Shown: in pieces, positions 1-8,520 of the stretch | Position numbering within the stretch: position 1 is the stretch's first letter | Layout of the letters: the number at the start of each line of letters is the position of its first letter | Source of the DNA: Nocardioides sp. | GTDB taxonomy: Bacteria; Actinomycetota; Actinomycetes; Propionibacteriales; Nocardioidaceae | DNA length: 64,000 nt | NCBI GenBank assembly: GCA_037045645.1 | Contig: JBAOIH010000001.1 | Location: forward strand, 744,001-808,000 | Direction: 5' to 3' | Notes under the pieces: model-generated | Databases searched by the model: none | Told to the model about the DNA's origin: nothing | What the model saw: the letters and a program-made list of their open reading frames with translations, nothing else | Translations under genes and position numbers: made by a program

Positions 1-84
1 TGAGGAGGTTGAGTCCGACAAAGACTTGAGCCTCCGCGCGGGCGCCATGGGGGTGCCTGCGCAACGAATCCTGTGGGGGGACTC

Positions 85-714
85 ATGTCGCACGACCGAC
101 CTATCGACCAGACTCGGATGTCGAAGGCGGTGACTCGACGTGGGGTAGCCCGTGGTGCCGCCTGGACCGCTCCTGTCGTGGCCCTGACGTCTGCAGCTCC
201 GGCCGTGGCCGCGACACCTGCGCCCACGTACGTCATCCACGGCAACACCACGATCAACAGCACGTGGAGGAGCACGACCGACCAGGACGGCCGATACCGC
301 TATAAGGTCTACTCCTCCTACGTGTCCGCGCCGCCGCCCGCCCCTGGCTACTGCATCGAAAACAGCTTGACCACCACGACCGTGACGAACGTGAGTGTGA
401 CCTATTGGTTCTCGTCCAACTCGCTGACGTTCACGCGCAACACCACGTACGACACCGCGGGCCTGTGGACCACCCTGACCCGGGACACGACCAAGGCCAA
501 CAAGTCCTACAACAGGGGTACCTACTACGCCTACACCAGCACCTACACCGGTGCCTTCACGCCCGCTAACGGCACCGCCTGCCTGGCGACCTTCGCGTGG
601 GAATCCGAGCAGCAACAGAGGTCGAGCACCAACTACTACATCAGTTCGAGTGCCACGGTGAACGGCGCAGTGCAAACGCTCTCGTACGGCCCGATCAGAC
701 TCGACATCGCCTGA
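85..714 (+). CDS. Exported protein of unknown function, Tat-like signal
   Basis: I do not recognise this 209-residue protein. From the ATG at 85 it has a twin-arginine-like leader (Arg18-Arg19 in TRRGVARGAAW), then a hydrophobic Ala/Val run and an AVAA-type cleavage site near residue 43. The mature part is rich in Thr, Ser, Tyr and Asn and holds only two Cys (in YCIEN and TACLATF), which could form one disulfide. I chose the start at 85 because a run of G (75-80) sits at ribosome-binding distance; the in-frame ATG at 73 lacks one. It stands alone, with the flavoprotein gene 85 bp downstream. A cell-surface or secreted role is inferred from the leader only. Confidence 0.7.
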   Translation: MSHDRPIDQTRMSKAVTRRGVARGAAWTAPVVALTSAAPAVAATPAPTYVIHGNTTINSTWRSTTDQDGRYRYKVYSSYVSAPPPAPGYCIENSLTTTTVTNVSVTYWFSSNSLTFTRNTTYDTAGLWTTLTRDTTKANKSYNRGTYYAYTSTYTGAFTPANGTACLATFAWESEQQQRSSTNYYISSSATVNGAVQTLSYGPIRLDIA

Positions 715-799
715 TCGCTCACGACCGGGTGGCGTCTCGTCCGGTGAAGGCAGCGGCGCGTGCGCCACGCCGGTGCCTGGTCCTTGCAAGAATGAGGAC

Positions 800-2200
800 A
801 TGAGTCAGCAAAGCGCCGTTGTGATCATGGGCGGTGGCCCGGGTGGGTACGAAGCGGCGCACGTGGCCGCGCAACTCGGAGCCGAGGTCACGTTGATCGA
901 CTCCGACGGCGTGGGCGGCAGCGCCGTCCTGACCGACTGCGTGCCGAGCAAGACGCTGATCGCCTCGGCGGAGTTGATGACCGATGTCATCGGCTCGCGC
1001 GACCTGGGCATGCGCGTGACCGACATGGCTCGACAGAAGGCAGGCTGGATCAGTGTCGACCTGGCCAAGGTGAACAGACGAGTGCTTGCCCTGGCCGCCG
1101 AGCAGTCCGACGACATCACCGCTCGCTTGGAGCGTGACGGCGTACGCGTCGTGCATGGGCGTGGTCGGCTCGCAGGTCCGCACAAGGTGGCGGTCGCTCT
1201 CAATAGCGGAGGGGAGGAGATCGTCGAAGGCGATGCGCTGCTCGTCGCGACCGGCGCGGCCCCACGCGTACTCCCCAGCGCCCAGCCCGACGGCGAACGA
1301 ATCCTGACCTGGGAGCAGGTCTACAACCTCACCGACGTCCCCGAGCACCTGATCGTGGTGGGCTCAGGGGTTACGGGCCTTGAGTTCGCCAGTGCCTACT
1401 TGTCGCTGGGCGCAGAGGTCACCTTGGTCTCCTCGCGCGATCGGGTGCTCCCGGGAGAGGATGCCGACGCGGCCACCGTGCTTGAGGATGTGCTCACGCG
1501 GCGCGGGATGCAGGTGCTGGGCAAGTCGCGCATGGAGTCCGTCACCCGAGATGGCGATGACGTCACGGTGACCCTGACCGATGGGCGAAGCGTGACCGGC
1601 AGCCACTGCATCCTGGCGCTCGGTTCGGTGCCCAACACGGCCGGACTCGGGCTGGAAGAGGCCGGGGTCGAACTCGACCAGGGCGGCTTCATCCAGGTCG
1701 ACAAGGTGTCGCGTACGTCGACTCGCAGCATCTATGCCGCCGGAGACTGCACCGGTGTCTTCATGCTCGCTTCGGTCGCCGCGATGCAGGGACGGATCGC
1801 GATGTGGCACTTCCTGGGTGATGCCGTCGCCCCACTCGACCTCGACAAGGTCTCGGCAAATGTCTTCACCTCACCAGAGATCGCCACGGTCGGCTGGTCG
1901 CAGCAATCCATCGACGACGGCACCAACCAGGCCGAGTGCGTGATGTTGCCCCTGGCTGGCAATGCCCGCGCCAAGATGCAAGGAGTCGAGGACGGCTTCG
2001 TGAAACTCTTTGCCCGCCGTGGCACCGGGACCCTGGTCGGGGGAGTGGTGGTGGCACCGCGAGCCTCGGAACTGATCCACGCGGTGTCACTGGCCGTCGA
2101 GGTGGGCCTCACGGTGGACCAGGTAGCGCACGCGTTTACGGTGTATCCGTCGATGAGCGGGTCGGTCGCCGAGGCGGCGCGGCAACTGCACGGGGTCTGA
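800..2200 (+). CDS. lpdA: FAD/NAD(P)H-dependent quinone reductase, LpdA family
   Basis: 466 residues with the pyridine nucleotide-disulfide oxidoreductase layout: FAD-binding GGGPGGYEAA near residue 12, a second dinucleotide fold at IVVGSGVTGLEFAS, the FAD-contacting YAAGDCTG, and a C-terminal dimerisation domain. The usual redox-active CxxxxC is not complete: the segment reads GGSAVLTDCVPSK, so only the second Cys remains. Known relatives of this type (M. tuberculosis LpdA, Rv3303c) are not lipoamide dehydrogenases but NAD(P)H:quinone reductases, and no E1/E2 genes lie nearby. The ATG at 800 is preferred over 773 because AGGAC precedes it and the FAD fold begins at once. Confidence 0.88.
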   Translation: MSQQSAVVIMGGGPGGYEAAHVAAQLGAEVTLIDSDGVGGSAVLTDCVPSKTLIASAELMTDVIGSRDLGMRVTDMARQKAGWISVDLAKVNRRVLALAAEQSDDITARLERDGVRVVHGRGRLAGPHKVAVALNSGGEEIVEGDALLVATGAAPRVLPSAQPDGERILTWEQVYNLTDVPEHLIVVGSGVTGLEFASAYLSLGAEVTLVSSRDRVLPGEDADAATVLEDVLTRRGMQVLGKSRMESVTRDGDDVTVTLTDGRSVTGSHCILALGSVPNTAGLGLEEAGVELDQGGFIQVDKVSRTSTRSIYAAGDCTGVFMLASVAAMQGRIAMWHFLGDAVAPLDLDKVSANVFTSPEIATVGWSQQSIDDGTNQAECVMLPLAGNARAKMQGVEDGFVKLFARRGTGTLVGGVVVAPRASELIHAVSLAVEVGLTVDQVAHAFTVYPSMSGSVAEAARQLHGV

Positions 2201-2221
2201 CCTCTCTGGCATGACTCTGCG

Positions 2222-2239
2222 AACTACAGATCTGTAGTT
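2222..2239. promoter_or_regulatory. Perfect 18-bp palindrome, candidate operator
   Basis: AACTACAGATCTGTAGTT reads the same on both strands. It lies 22 bp after the lpdA-like stop and about 117 bp before the SpoIID-domain gene. The half-site CTAC/GTAG also occurs in the triple operator at 29930-29973, there with 4 rather than 6 central bases. A regulator site is inferred; it could also be a short hairpin. Confidence 0.4.
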
Positions 2240-2355
2240 ATCACGCGCCCCTTGTCGGGTGCCTCGACGTCGTGATGCCATGGCCATTCGTCACATCCGC
2301 CACATACGTATGGATGTGTCACAACGACCCCAGACGCCTCGGAGTGCCTTCCCCA

Positions 2356-3567
2356 ATGCGACACCTCAGCCGCCTGCTGCTCGCTGCCGCCACGACCACT
2401 CTCCTGGCCGTCACCTCGGCGCCCGCTGGCGCCTCCTGGGACCGTCCGATCAAGCGCGGCACCGACACCTTCACGATCCCCGCGAAGGCGACGATCACGT
2501 TGACCGGTCACGGGTATGGCCACGGTCGCGGCATGAGTCAGTACGGCGCGCAGGGCGCGGCGATGGAGGGGCTCAGCAGTCAGCAGATCGTGTCGTTCTA
2601 TTACCCCGGGACGTCCCTTGGCGCGGTTTCTGGACGACTTCGCGTGCTGCTCACCGGTGACACGACCGATGACGTCGTCGTACGCGGTCGCAAACGTCTC
2701 TTCGTGCGGTCGGTCGGCTCGACGAAGATCGCGCTGCCGACTGGTCCTGCTCGATTCCGGCTCATCGCGGGGGGAGTGAACTCGACGCTCGTACAGACGC
2801 AACGACGTCGCGGCTGGCGAACCCTGCACACGTTGCCGGGCGCGGCCGAGTTTGTCGCCCGCGGTGTGCTGCGACTTGAGACGCCGAGCGGGACGTACGG
2901 CTATCGCGGGCCGTTGCGTTCGGCCCCCTCGCGTGGGGCATTCTCGAGCGCGCGCGACACGGTCAATGTCCCGACGTTTGAGCAATACCTGCGCGGAGTG
3001 GTGCCACGCGAGATCCCCGCCTCATGGAGTGCTTCGGCAGTGCAGGCCCAGGCGATCGCCGCGCGCACGTACGCCGCCTTCGAGCGCACCGAGCCCGGCT
3101 CCTACTACGACATCTGCGACACGACCTCATGCCAGGTCTATGGCGGGGTGAACTTCGAGCATCCGTTGGCTGATGAGGCGATCAAGGCCACTCGCGGACA
3201 GGTCGTCTCGGCTGGCGCCGCGCCCGCGTTCACGCAGTTCTCCGCCAGCAGCGGCGGCTGGACCGCGGCGGGCTCGATGTCCTATCTGAAGGCCCAGGCC
3301 GATCCCTACGACGGGTGGGACGGCAACCCCGTCCACGACTGGACGCGCACGCTGACGGACGCGAGCTTCGAGGCGGCATACCCCACCATCGGCGACCTGC
3401 AGCAGATCGTGGTCACCTCCCGTGACGGCAATGGCGACTGGGGCGGCCGGATCCAGCAGGCGAAGTTGATCGGCTCGCGCGGGTCGGTGATCGCGTCCGG
3501 CGACTCGCTGCGCTTGCAGTTCGGGCTGCGGTCGACGTGGTTCACGTTGTCGGTGACGAAACGCTGA
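2356..3567 (+). CDS. Secreted SpoIID/LytB-domain protein
   Basis: 403 residues. A typical Sec signal peptide (MRHLSRLLLAAATTTLLAV, cleavage after SAPAGA near residue 27) leads to a SpoIID/LytB domain. Family landmarks are GHGYGHGRGMSQYGAQG near residue 54 and VPREIPASWSASAVQAQAIA near 217, followed by RTYA and CQVYGG. SpoIID of Bacillus is a lytic transglycosylase acting on peptidoglycan; in non-sporulating actinobacteria, homologues are thought to act in wall remodelling, and the enzymatic activity here is inferred. The ATG at 2356 opens the signal peptide directly; earlier in-frame ATGs at 2272 and 2275 would add a non-signal extension. It is a single gene with its own upstream region. Confidence 0.87.
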   Translation: MRHLSRLLLAAATTTLLAVTSAPAGASWDRPIKRGTDTFTIPAKATITLTGHGYGHGRGMSQYGAQGAAMEGLSSQQIVSFYYPGTSLGAVSGRLRVLLTGDTTDDVVVRGRKRLFVRSVGSTKIALPTGPARFRLIAGGVNSTLVQTQRRRGWRTLHTLPGAAEFVARGVLRLETPSGTYGYRGPLRSAPSRGAFSSARDTVNVPTFEQYLRGVVPREIPASWSASAVQAQAIAARTYAAFERTEPGSYYDICDTTSCQVYGGVNFEHPLADEAIKATRGQVVSAGAAPAFTQFSASSGGWTAAGSMSYLKAQADPYDGWDGNPVHDWTRTLTDASFEAAYPTIGDLQQIVVTSRDGNGDWGGRIQQAKLIGSRGSVIASGDSLRLQFGLRSTWFTLSVTKR

Positions 3568-3576
3568 CCGGTCGGT

Positions 3577-3604
3577 GGTTGAGGAGGCGGCCCGTCTCGA
3601 AACC
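3577..3604. repeat. Dispersed intergenic repeat, GGTTGAGGAGG...CTCGAAACC type
   Basis: A 28-bp intergenic copy running from GGTTGAGGAGG to GTCTCGAAACC, 10 bp after the SpoIID-domain stop. Its reverse complement shares both ends (GGTTTCGAGACGG and CTCCTCAACC) with the tandem pair at 18833-18906. The middle is 7 bp shorter here. Confidence 0.7.
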
Positions 3605-3660
3605 TCCGCACCCGGTCTCCTCGGTGGGAACCGACCAACTCCGACCGGCGTCAAAGTGCC

Positions 3661-4416
3661 ATGCGGAGACAGACGCTGGTGGTGCTCGCCTTGCTCGCGA
3701 CGGGGTGTGGCGCACATGGGAGCAACGACGTGGCGCAAGACCCGGCATCGATCACGGTCTCGATGCCGACGGCGCTTCCCGCGTCGCCGGTCCGGGTGAC
3801 GAGCGCCCACCTGGCGACGGTCCTCGATGAGGGCGAAGGTCCCAAGCTGTGCCTGGGTGGGGTGTTGCAGTCACTGCCGCCCCAGTGCGACGGCCCTGCG
3901 CTAGCGGGCTGGGAATGGGCCGAGCATCCCGAGCACGAGACGTCCGGTCAGGTGACGTGGGGCGAGTTCTCGGTGACGGGCACCTGGGACGGGACACGCC
4001 TGGCGTACGAGAGCGCGATCCCCGCTGCGCTCTATGACGTGGCCGCTGCTCCTACGCCCGACTTCTCCTCGCCGTGCCCCGAGCCGTCCGGGGGTTGGCA
4101 GGTGCTCGACCCCGACAAGACGACCGAGGAGAGCAGGGATCGTACGACCGCTGCCGCCCAGAAGCTCCCCGGATTCTCGACCGTCTGGGTCGACCACTCG
4201 CCCAATCCGCTGTTCGGCAGGCAGCCCGCGGGCATCGAGGAGGAACTCGCGATGAACGACCCCACCAAGTTGATCCTCAACGTGCGGGTGACTGAGGATC
4301 TCGCGGGTGCCGAAGCCAAGCTGCGCGAGACCTGGGGCGGCATGCTGTGTGTCTCGAAGGCGGAGCACACCGAGTCCGAGTTGGCCCTGTCCCCGGCGCA
4401 CGGAGCATCCAACTAG
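3661..4416 (+). CDS. Lipoprotein of unknown function
   Basis: 251 residues beginning MRRQTLVVLALLATGCGAH, a short lipoprotein signal with lipobox LATGC (Cys16 would be lipidated), so it should sit on the outer face of the cytoplasmic membrane. The mature protein has further Cys (KLCLGG, PQCDG, SPCPEP, MLCVSK) that could form disulfides. I recognise no catalytic motif. A 40-bp palindromic repeat begins directly after its stop codon and may act as its terminator. Confidence 0.7.
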   Translation: MRRQTLVVLALLATGCGAHGSNDVAQDPASITVSMPTALPASPVRVTSAHLATVLDEGEGPKLCLGGVLQSLPPQCDGPALAGWEWAEHPEHETSGQVTWGEFSVTGTWDGTRLAYESAIPAALYDVAAAPTPDFSSPCPEPSGGWQVLDPDKTTEESRDRTTAAAQKLPGFSTVWVDHSPNPLFGRQPAGIEEELAMNDPTKLILNVRVTEDLAGAEAKLRETWGGMLCVSKAEHTESELALSPAHGASN

Positions 4417-4456
4417 CTGGAAGATTACTGCCACCGGGTGACAGCGATCTTCCCCG
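4417..4456 (+). repeat. 40-bp palindromic intergenic repeat, copy 1
   Basis: Starts on the base after the lipoprotein stop. Arms GGAAGATTACTG and CAGCGATCTTCC pair with one mismatch and one G-T pair around a CCACCGGGTGA loop, followed by CCCG. Further copies are at 5542-5581 (reversed) and 9853-9892. All three are exactly 40 bp and intergenic. Confidence 0.8.
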
Positions 4457-4478
4457 CTAATCGGCCGATGCTTCGCAC

Positions 4479-5477
4479 TCACGCCGCGAACTGTTGGGTG
4501 ATGGTGCACCCGGGCCCACATGCGTGGGGCCGGCCGGCCCAACCCTGCGCGCGAAGGATCCTCGCGACCTTCGCGGCGGTGACGCACGGGCGGCGATACA
4601 CCTGACCCCACCCGAGTCTGGCCGTACGCGCCCCACTCACCGCGGCATCGAGATCGCGATCGAGGTCGGCGTCCTTGCCCGCGACGGTGTCATGGTCGAG
4701 TCGTCCATCCAGTTCGAGATGAGTGTCGTATTCGACATACGAGACATCGCGATAGACGGCCCCGCGCGAGCCACGCGCGCGCAGTTGGCGCACACTGTGC
4801 GGCAGACCGTGCGCGCGTTCGACGTACGACAGGTAGCCATGCTCCAACACCGACTGGGTCCCCTTCGCGATGTCCAGGAGCAAGGCCAGCATCCAGTCGC
4901 GTGCAGGCACGCGGTCGCGTTCCTCAAGAGCCTCTTGCAGTCGAGTCGCTGTCGTGAGTCTCGATCTGACCGCCGCAGCCAACACCTCGATCGTGGCGAA
5001 ATCGTCGGTTGCCGCGATGGCTGCATCTAACGTGGCCTCCTCGACCCGCACCCGCGGAGGATGCTTGTCGAGTCGGACTCGGGTGTCGAACTGGGTGACT
5101 CGCCGGATTCGTACGCCCGGCGGTGCGACCGCGCGCCGGGACTGCGAGATCGCCACCTCGATCGGGTCCGTCTCGGCGCAGCCTCGCCAACCAGGGCCGT
5201 TCTCGGCACGAAGTGCGGACTGCCCGGCCAGCGCCGCTGGCCACGCGTACAGCACCGCCGCCCACGCGCGCTGCTGCCAACTCGGGGCGCCGGTGTGGTT
5301 GATCAGCACGCCCGGGTGCAGCACCGTGAGATGGCGCTGACGAATCAGGCGCCTGATGTCGTGCTCCTTAGCGCCAACCGCCGTGAGTTGAGCCCGCGAG
5401 ATCACTCCGTCTTGGAGATCCAGCACCTGACGTGCGCGGTCGAGAGTGAAGGTGGAGCGGGAGCGCGAGTTGGTCAT
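4479..5477 (-). CDS. AbiEi-antitoxin-like N-terminus with DUF559-type C-terminus
   Basis: 332 residues. The first 60 (after MTNSRSRSTF) resemble the AbiEi antitoxin/transcriptional regulator N-terminal fold: a winged-helix-like DGVISRAQLTAVGAKEHDIRRL, then HPGVLINHTG. The C-terminal part (YVEYDTHLELDGRLDH) resembles the Vsr/DUF559 endonuclease-like region found in a large actinobacterial protein family. No partner toxin gene is adjacent, so a toxin-antitoxin role is not supported by context. The ATG at 5477 is preferred over 5513 because it begins the conserved domain. The gene is flanked on both sides by copies of the 40-bp palindromic repeat. Confidence 0.6.
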   Translation of the reverse strand: MTNSRSRSTFTLDRARQVLDLQDGVISRAQLTAVGAKEHDIRRLIRQRHLTVLHPGVLINHTGAPSWQQRAWAAVLYAWPAALAGQSALRAENGPGWRGCAETDPIEVAISQSRRAVAPPGVRIRRVTQFDTRVRLDKHPPRVRVEEATLDAAIAATDDFATIEVLAAAVRSRLTTATRLQEALEERDRVPARDWMLALLLDIAKGTQSVLEHGYLSYVERAHGLPHSVRQLRARGSRGAVYRDVSYVEYDTHLELDGRLDHDTVAGKDADLDRDLDAAVSGARTARLGWGQVYRRPCVTAAKVARILRAQGWAGRPHACGPGCTITQQFAA

Positions 5478-5541
5478 GTCTCGACCCTGCCGCGCCGAGT
5501 CGGCGTGCGCCACCGCGTTCGTTCAGGCTGTGGATAACTAA

Positions 5542-5581
5542 CGGGGAAGTTCACTGTCACCCCATGGCAGTGAACTTCCAG
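5542..5581 (-). repeat. 40-bp palindromic intergenic repeat, copy 2
   Basis: Reverse orientation relative to copies 1 and 3. Arms GGAAGTTCACTG and CAGTGAACTTCC are a perfect 12-bp inverted repeat. Relative to copy 1 the base at arm position 6 is T instead of A and the opposing arm carries the matching change, so pairing is kept. It lies between the AbiEi-like gene and the carboxylase gene. Confidence 0.8.
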
Positions 5582-5625
5582 TCAGCGTACGGAGTCCCCG
5601 GCCAGCCGGGGAGTCAGCGAGACGA

Positions 5626-7413
5626 TCAGTCCTTGATCTCGCAGATCACCGCACCGTTGGTCACCGTGGCGCCGACCTCGGCCGCGAGCCCGGTGACCGT
5701 GCCCGCCTTGTGGGCCTTCAACGGCTGCTCCATCTTCATCGCCTCGATCACCACGACGGTGTCGCCCTCGGCCACGGTGTCGCCCTCGGCCACGGGCACC
5801 TTCACCACAGTGCCTTGCATCGGAGAGGTGACGGAGTCGCCCGACGCCGCCGCGCCGGCCTTCTTGCCAGCCGTACGCTTCGGCTTCTTGGCGCCGCCAC
5901 CGGACGCGCCACCACCAATGGAGGCCAGTCCACCAGGCAGCACGACCTCGAGTCGGCGACCGCCGACCTCCACGGTCACCTTCTGACGCTCCTCGGCCTC
6001 GGGTGCCTCGGCAGCCGCTCCGGAGAAAGCCTCGATCTGGTTGTCGAAGTCGGTCTCGATCCACAACGTGTAGACGCCGAACGAGCCGGTCTGATCGTCG
6101 CCCTCACCCACGAACGCCGGGTCGCTGACGACGGCGCGGTGGAAGGGAATGACCGTCGGCATGCCATCGACGACGAACTCGTCGAGCGCGCGCCGCGAAC
6201 GTTCCAGCGCCTGGGTGCGGTCGCGGCCGGTCACGATCAGCTTGGCGATCAGCGAGTCGAAGGCACCGGGGATGGTCTCGCCGGCCACATAGCCGCCGTC
6301 GACGCGTACGCCCGGGCCGCTCGGCGGCTCCCAGACCGAGAGCGTGCCGGGCGCGGGCATGAAGCCGCGGCCCGCGTCCTCGGCGTTGATCCGGAACTCG
6401 AACGAGTGCCCCTGCACGACCGGGTCGTCGTACCCCAGTTCCTCACCTGCGGCGATGCGGAACATCTCGCGGACGAGGTCGATGCCGGTGACCTCCTCGG
6501 AGACCGGGTGCTCCACCTGGAGGCGGGTGTTGATCTCGAGGAACGAGATCAGGCCGGACGGCGCCACCAGGAACTCGCAGGTGCCGGCACCGACATAGCC
6601 GGCCTCCTTGAGGATCGCCTTCGATGAGGCGTACAGCCGCTCCATCTGCTCGTCGGTCAGGTAGGGCGCGGGCGCCTCTTCGACCAACTTCTGGTGGCGG
6701 CGCTGCAATGAGCAGTCGCGGGTCGAGACGACGACGACGTTGCCGTGCTGGTCGGCCAGACACTGGGTCTCGACGTGGCGGGGGTGATCGAGGTACTGCT
6801 CGACGAAGCACTCACCACGACCGAACGCCGTGACCGCCTCGCGTACGGCCGATTCGTACAAGTCGCGGATCTCGCCCATCTCGCGCGCGACCTTGAGACC
6901 GCGACCGCCGCCACCGAAGGCGGCCTTGATGGCGATCGGGAGCCCGTGGGACTCGGCGAACGCCACGACCTCGTCGGCGTCCTTGACCGGGTCGGCGGTG
7001 CCCTCGACCTGGGGCGCGCCGACCTTCTGCGCGATGTGACGCGCCTGCACCTTGTCGCCGAGCTTCTCGATCGCCGACGGCGGAGGTCCGATCCAGATCA
7101 GCCCGGCGTCGATGACGGCCTGGGCGAAGATGGCGTTCTCACTGAGGAAGCCATAGCCGGGGTGCACCGAGTCGGCGCCCGACTTCGCCGCGATCGCGAG
7201 GATCTTGTCGATGTCGAGGTAGGAGTCGCCGGGGGTCGAGCCTTCGAGTGAGTACGCCTCGTCAGCCAGGCGTACGAACACTGCGTCTCGGTCGGGTTCG
7301 GCATACACGGCCACGCTGCCGATGCCGGCGTCTTTGCACGCGCGAATCACGCGTACGGCGATCTCGCCGCGGTTGGCGATGAGGACCTTCTTCAAAGGCT
7401 TGATCTCGGGCAC
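5626..7413 (-). CDS. accA3: Acyl-CoA carboxylase alpha chain (biotin carboxylase + BCCP)
   Basis: 595 residues. Residues 8-450 are the biotin carboxylase: N-terminal KKVLIANRGEIAVRVIRA, ATP-grasp glycine loop AAFGGGGRGLKV, and EINTRLQVEHPVSEEVTG. After an Ala/Lys/Gly linker, a C-terminal biotinyl domain carries the biotin-attachment motif EAMKMEQPL near residue 562. The family carboxylates biotin with ATP and bicarbonate; partner beta subunits (AccD type, not in this window) transfer the carboxyl group to acetyl- or propionyl-CoA for fatty acid and propionate metabolism. Length and fused layout fit actinobacterial AccA3. The symbol is by family resemblance. Confidence 0.93.
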   Translation of the reverse strand: MPEIKPLKKVLIANRGEIAVRVIRACKDAGIGSVAVYAEPDRDAVFVRLADEAYSLEGSTPGDSYLDIDKILAIAAKSGADSVHPGYGFLSENAIFAQAVIDAGLIWIGPPPSAIEKLGDKVQARHIAQKVGAPQVEGTADPVKDADEVVAFAESHGLPIAIKAAFGGGGRGLKVAREMGEIRDLYESAVREAVTAFGRGECFVEQYLDHPRHVETQCLADQHGNVVVVSTRDCSLQRRHQKLVEEAPAPYLTDEQMERLYASSKAILKEAGYVGAGTCEFLVAPSGLISFLEINTRLQVEHPVSEEVTGIDLVREMFRIAAGEELGYDDPVVQGHSFEFRINAEDAGRGFMPAPGTLSVWEPPSGPGVRVDGGYVAGETIPGAFDSLIAKLIVTGRDRTQALERSRRALDEFVVDGMPTVIPFHRAVVSDPAFVGEGDDQTGSFGVYTLWIETDFDNQIEAFSGAAAEAPEAEERQKVTVEVGGRRLEVVLPGGLASIGGGASGGGAKKPKRTAGKKAGAAASGDSVTSPMQGTVVKVPVAEGDTVAEGDTVVVIEAMKMEQPLKAHKAGTVTGLAAEVGATVTNGAVICEIKD

Positions 7414-7468
7414 CTAAGTCCACTCCTGCGGTCGTGCTGACTGGCCTCGCTCAGCCTATCGCCGTGAC

Positions 7469-8254
7469 TCAGGCAGAGTGCGACCGGTCCGAAACGAGAG
7501 GGTGCGGCTCGGCTACGCCCGCCTCGCGCACCGGCGAGTCCTCGCCGCGCAACTGCTCCAACGCGGTGGTCAGTCGAGCCATCATCAGATCCGTCGCGGC
7601 GCGAATCGAGGCCTCGTCGTCGACATCGCGTACGAGTGGCGCGACGCCGATCGGCTCGCCCACCAGCACCTGCACCTCGGGCGTCAGCACAAACGCCTTG
7701 AGCAGCCGCCACCCATTGCCTTTGCGGTCGAGCAACCGATGGGCTCCCATGATCGCCACGGGCACGATCGGGGCACCCGTCATCGCCGCGAGTCGTACGG
7801 CACCGGTCTTGCCGCGCTCGGGCCAGAACGCCGGATCCCGGGTGATCCGACCTTCGGGGAAGATGCCGACCGCCTCTCCGGCCTGCAGAGCCGCCGCGGC
7901 GAGAGTCAGCGACTCAGCGGCCGTCGCACTGCCTCGCTGGACCGGGATGAAGCCGAGCCTGCGCAGCAGCGGGCCGACAATCGGGGCGGCGAAGACGCCG
8001 GCGGTGCCGAGCAGGCGCAGACTCCGTCCGAGCCGTCGGCACGCGAGCGCGAGAAGGATGCCGTCGGCGAAGGAGGTGTGGTTGGCCACCACGATCACCT
8101 TGCCCTCGGGCAACGCGGCAACTGCACCCGAGCGACCACGCTGATGCGTGACGTGGAGCCGGCTGAAGGTGGTGACGACAGCACTGAGGAGGGAGGCGAG
8201 GAATGCGTACAGGATCTTGCCGCGAAGGCCGGGGGAGCGCCAGGTAGAGGTCAT
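7469..8254 (-). CDS. 1-acyl-sn-glycerol-3-phosphate acyltransferase family protein
   Basis: 261 residues from the ATG at 8254 (24 bp inside a longer possible start at 8278). It has the PlsC signatures: NHTSFADGI (NHx4D catalytic block), GFIPVQRG, and FPEGRITRD (substrate-phosphate block), then PIVPVAI. The family transfers an acyl chain to lysophosphatidate at the inner membrane face. A hydrophobic segment near the N-terminus (ILYAFLASLLSAVVTTFS) fits a membrane anchor. It lies 55 bp upstream, in its reading direction, of the carboxylase gene, so co-transcription is possible. Confidence 0.86.
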   Translation of the reverse strand: MTSTWRSPGLRGKILYAFLASLLSAVVTTFSRLHVTHQRGRSGAVAALPEGKVIVVANHTSFADGILLALACRRLGRSLRLLGTAGVFAAPIVGPLLRRLGFIPVQRGSATAAESLTLAAAALQAGEAVGIFPEGRITRDPAFWPERGKTGAVRLAAMTGAPIVPVAIMGAHRLLDRKGNGWRLLKAFVLTPEVQVLVGEPIGVAPLVRDVDDEASIRAATDLMMARLTTALEQLRGEDSPVREAGVAEPHPLVSDRSHSA

Positions 8255-8303
8255 GCCTGCGATCGTGCCCAACCGCATGCCGGTGAAGTCACCGCTCGGC
8301 TAC

Positions 8304-8520
8304 TCACCTGACCTTCCGCTTGGCCGACACCTTGACCTTCAGGGTCGTCACGCCAGGTTTCGCCAACGTGATGCGTACGCTGATCCGCTTCCCGCGCATC
8401 AACCCAGATTTCGTTGGACTGCCGCCAGGTCACGATTGCGCGACCGGTGGGCAGAGTCGCCACCGCGGGAGAGTTCGCTGCGGAGGCAGTTGACGTCGCG
8501 CGCTGGTCAGCGCAGGGTCA
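8304..8520 (-). pseudogene. Remnant of the C-terminus of an exported protein
   Basis: No intact gene occupies 8279-8506. On the minus strand one frame reads VATLPTGRAIVTWRQSNEIW and another continues GKRISVRITLAKPGVTT then LKVKVSAKRKVR and a stop at 8304-8306. Together they look like the basic, beta-rich end of a secreted Ig-like protein interrupted by a one-base shift near 8400. This is a reading by eye of composition; no homologue is claimed. Confidence 0.35.

Noticed and set aside
4479..5477. Active toxin-antitoxin system at the AbiEi-like gene
   Set aside because: No AbiEii-type nucleotidyltransferase gene is next to it; only the N-terminal fold resembles the antitoxin.
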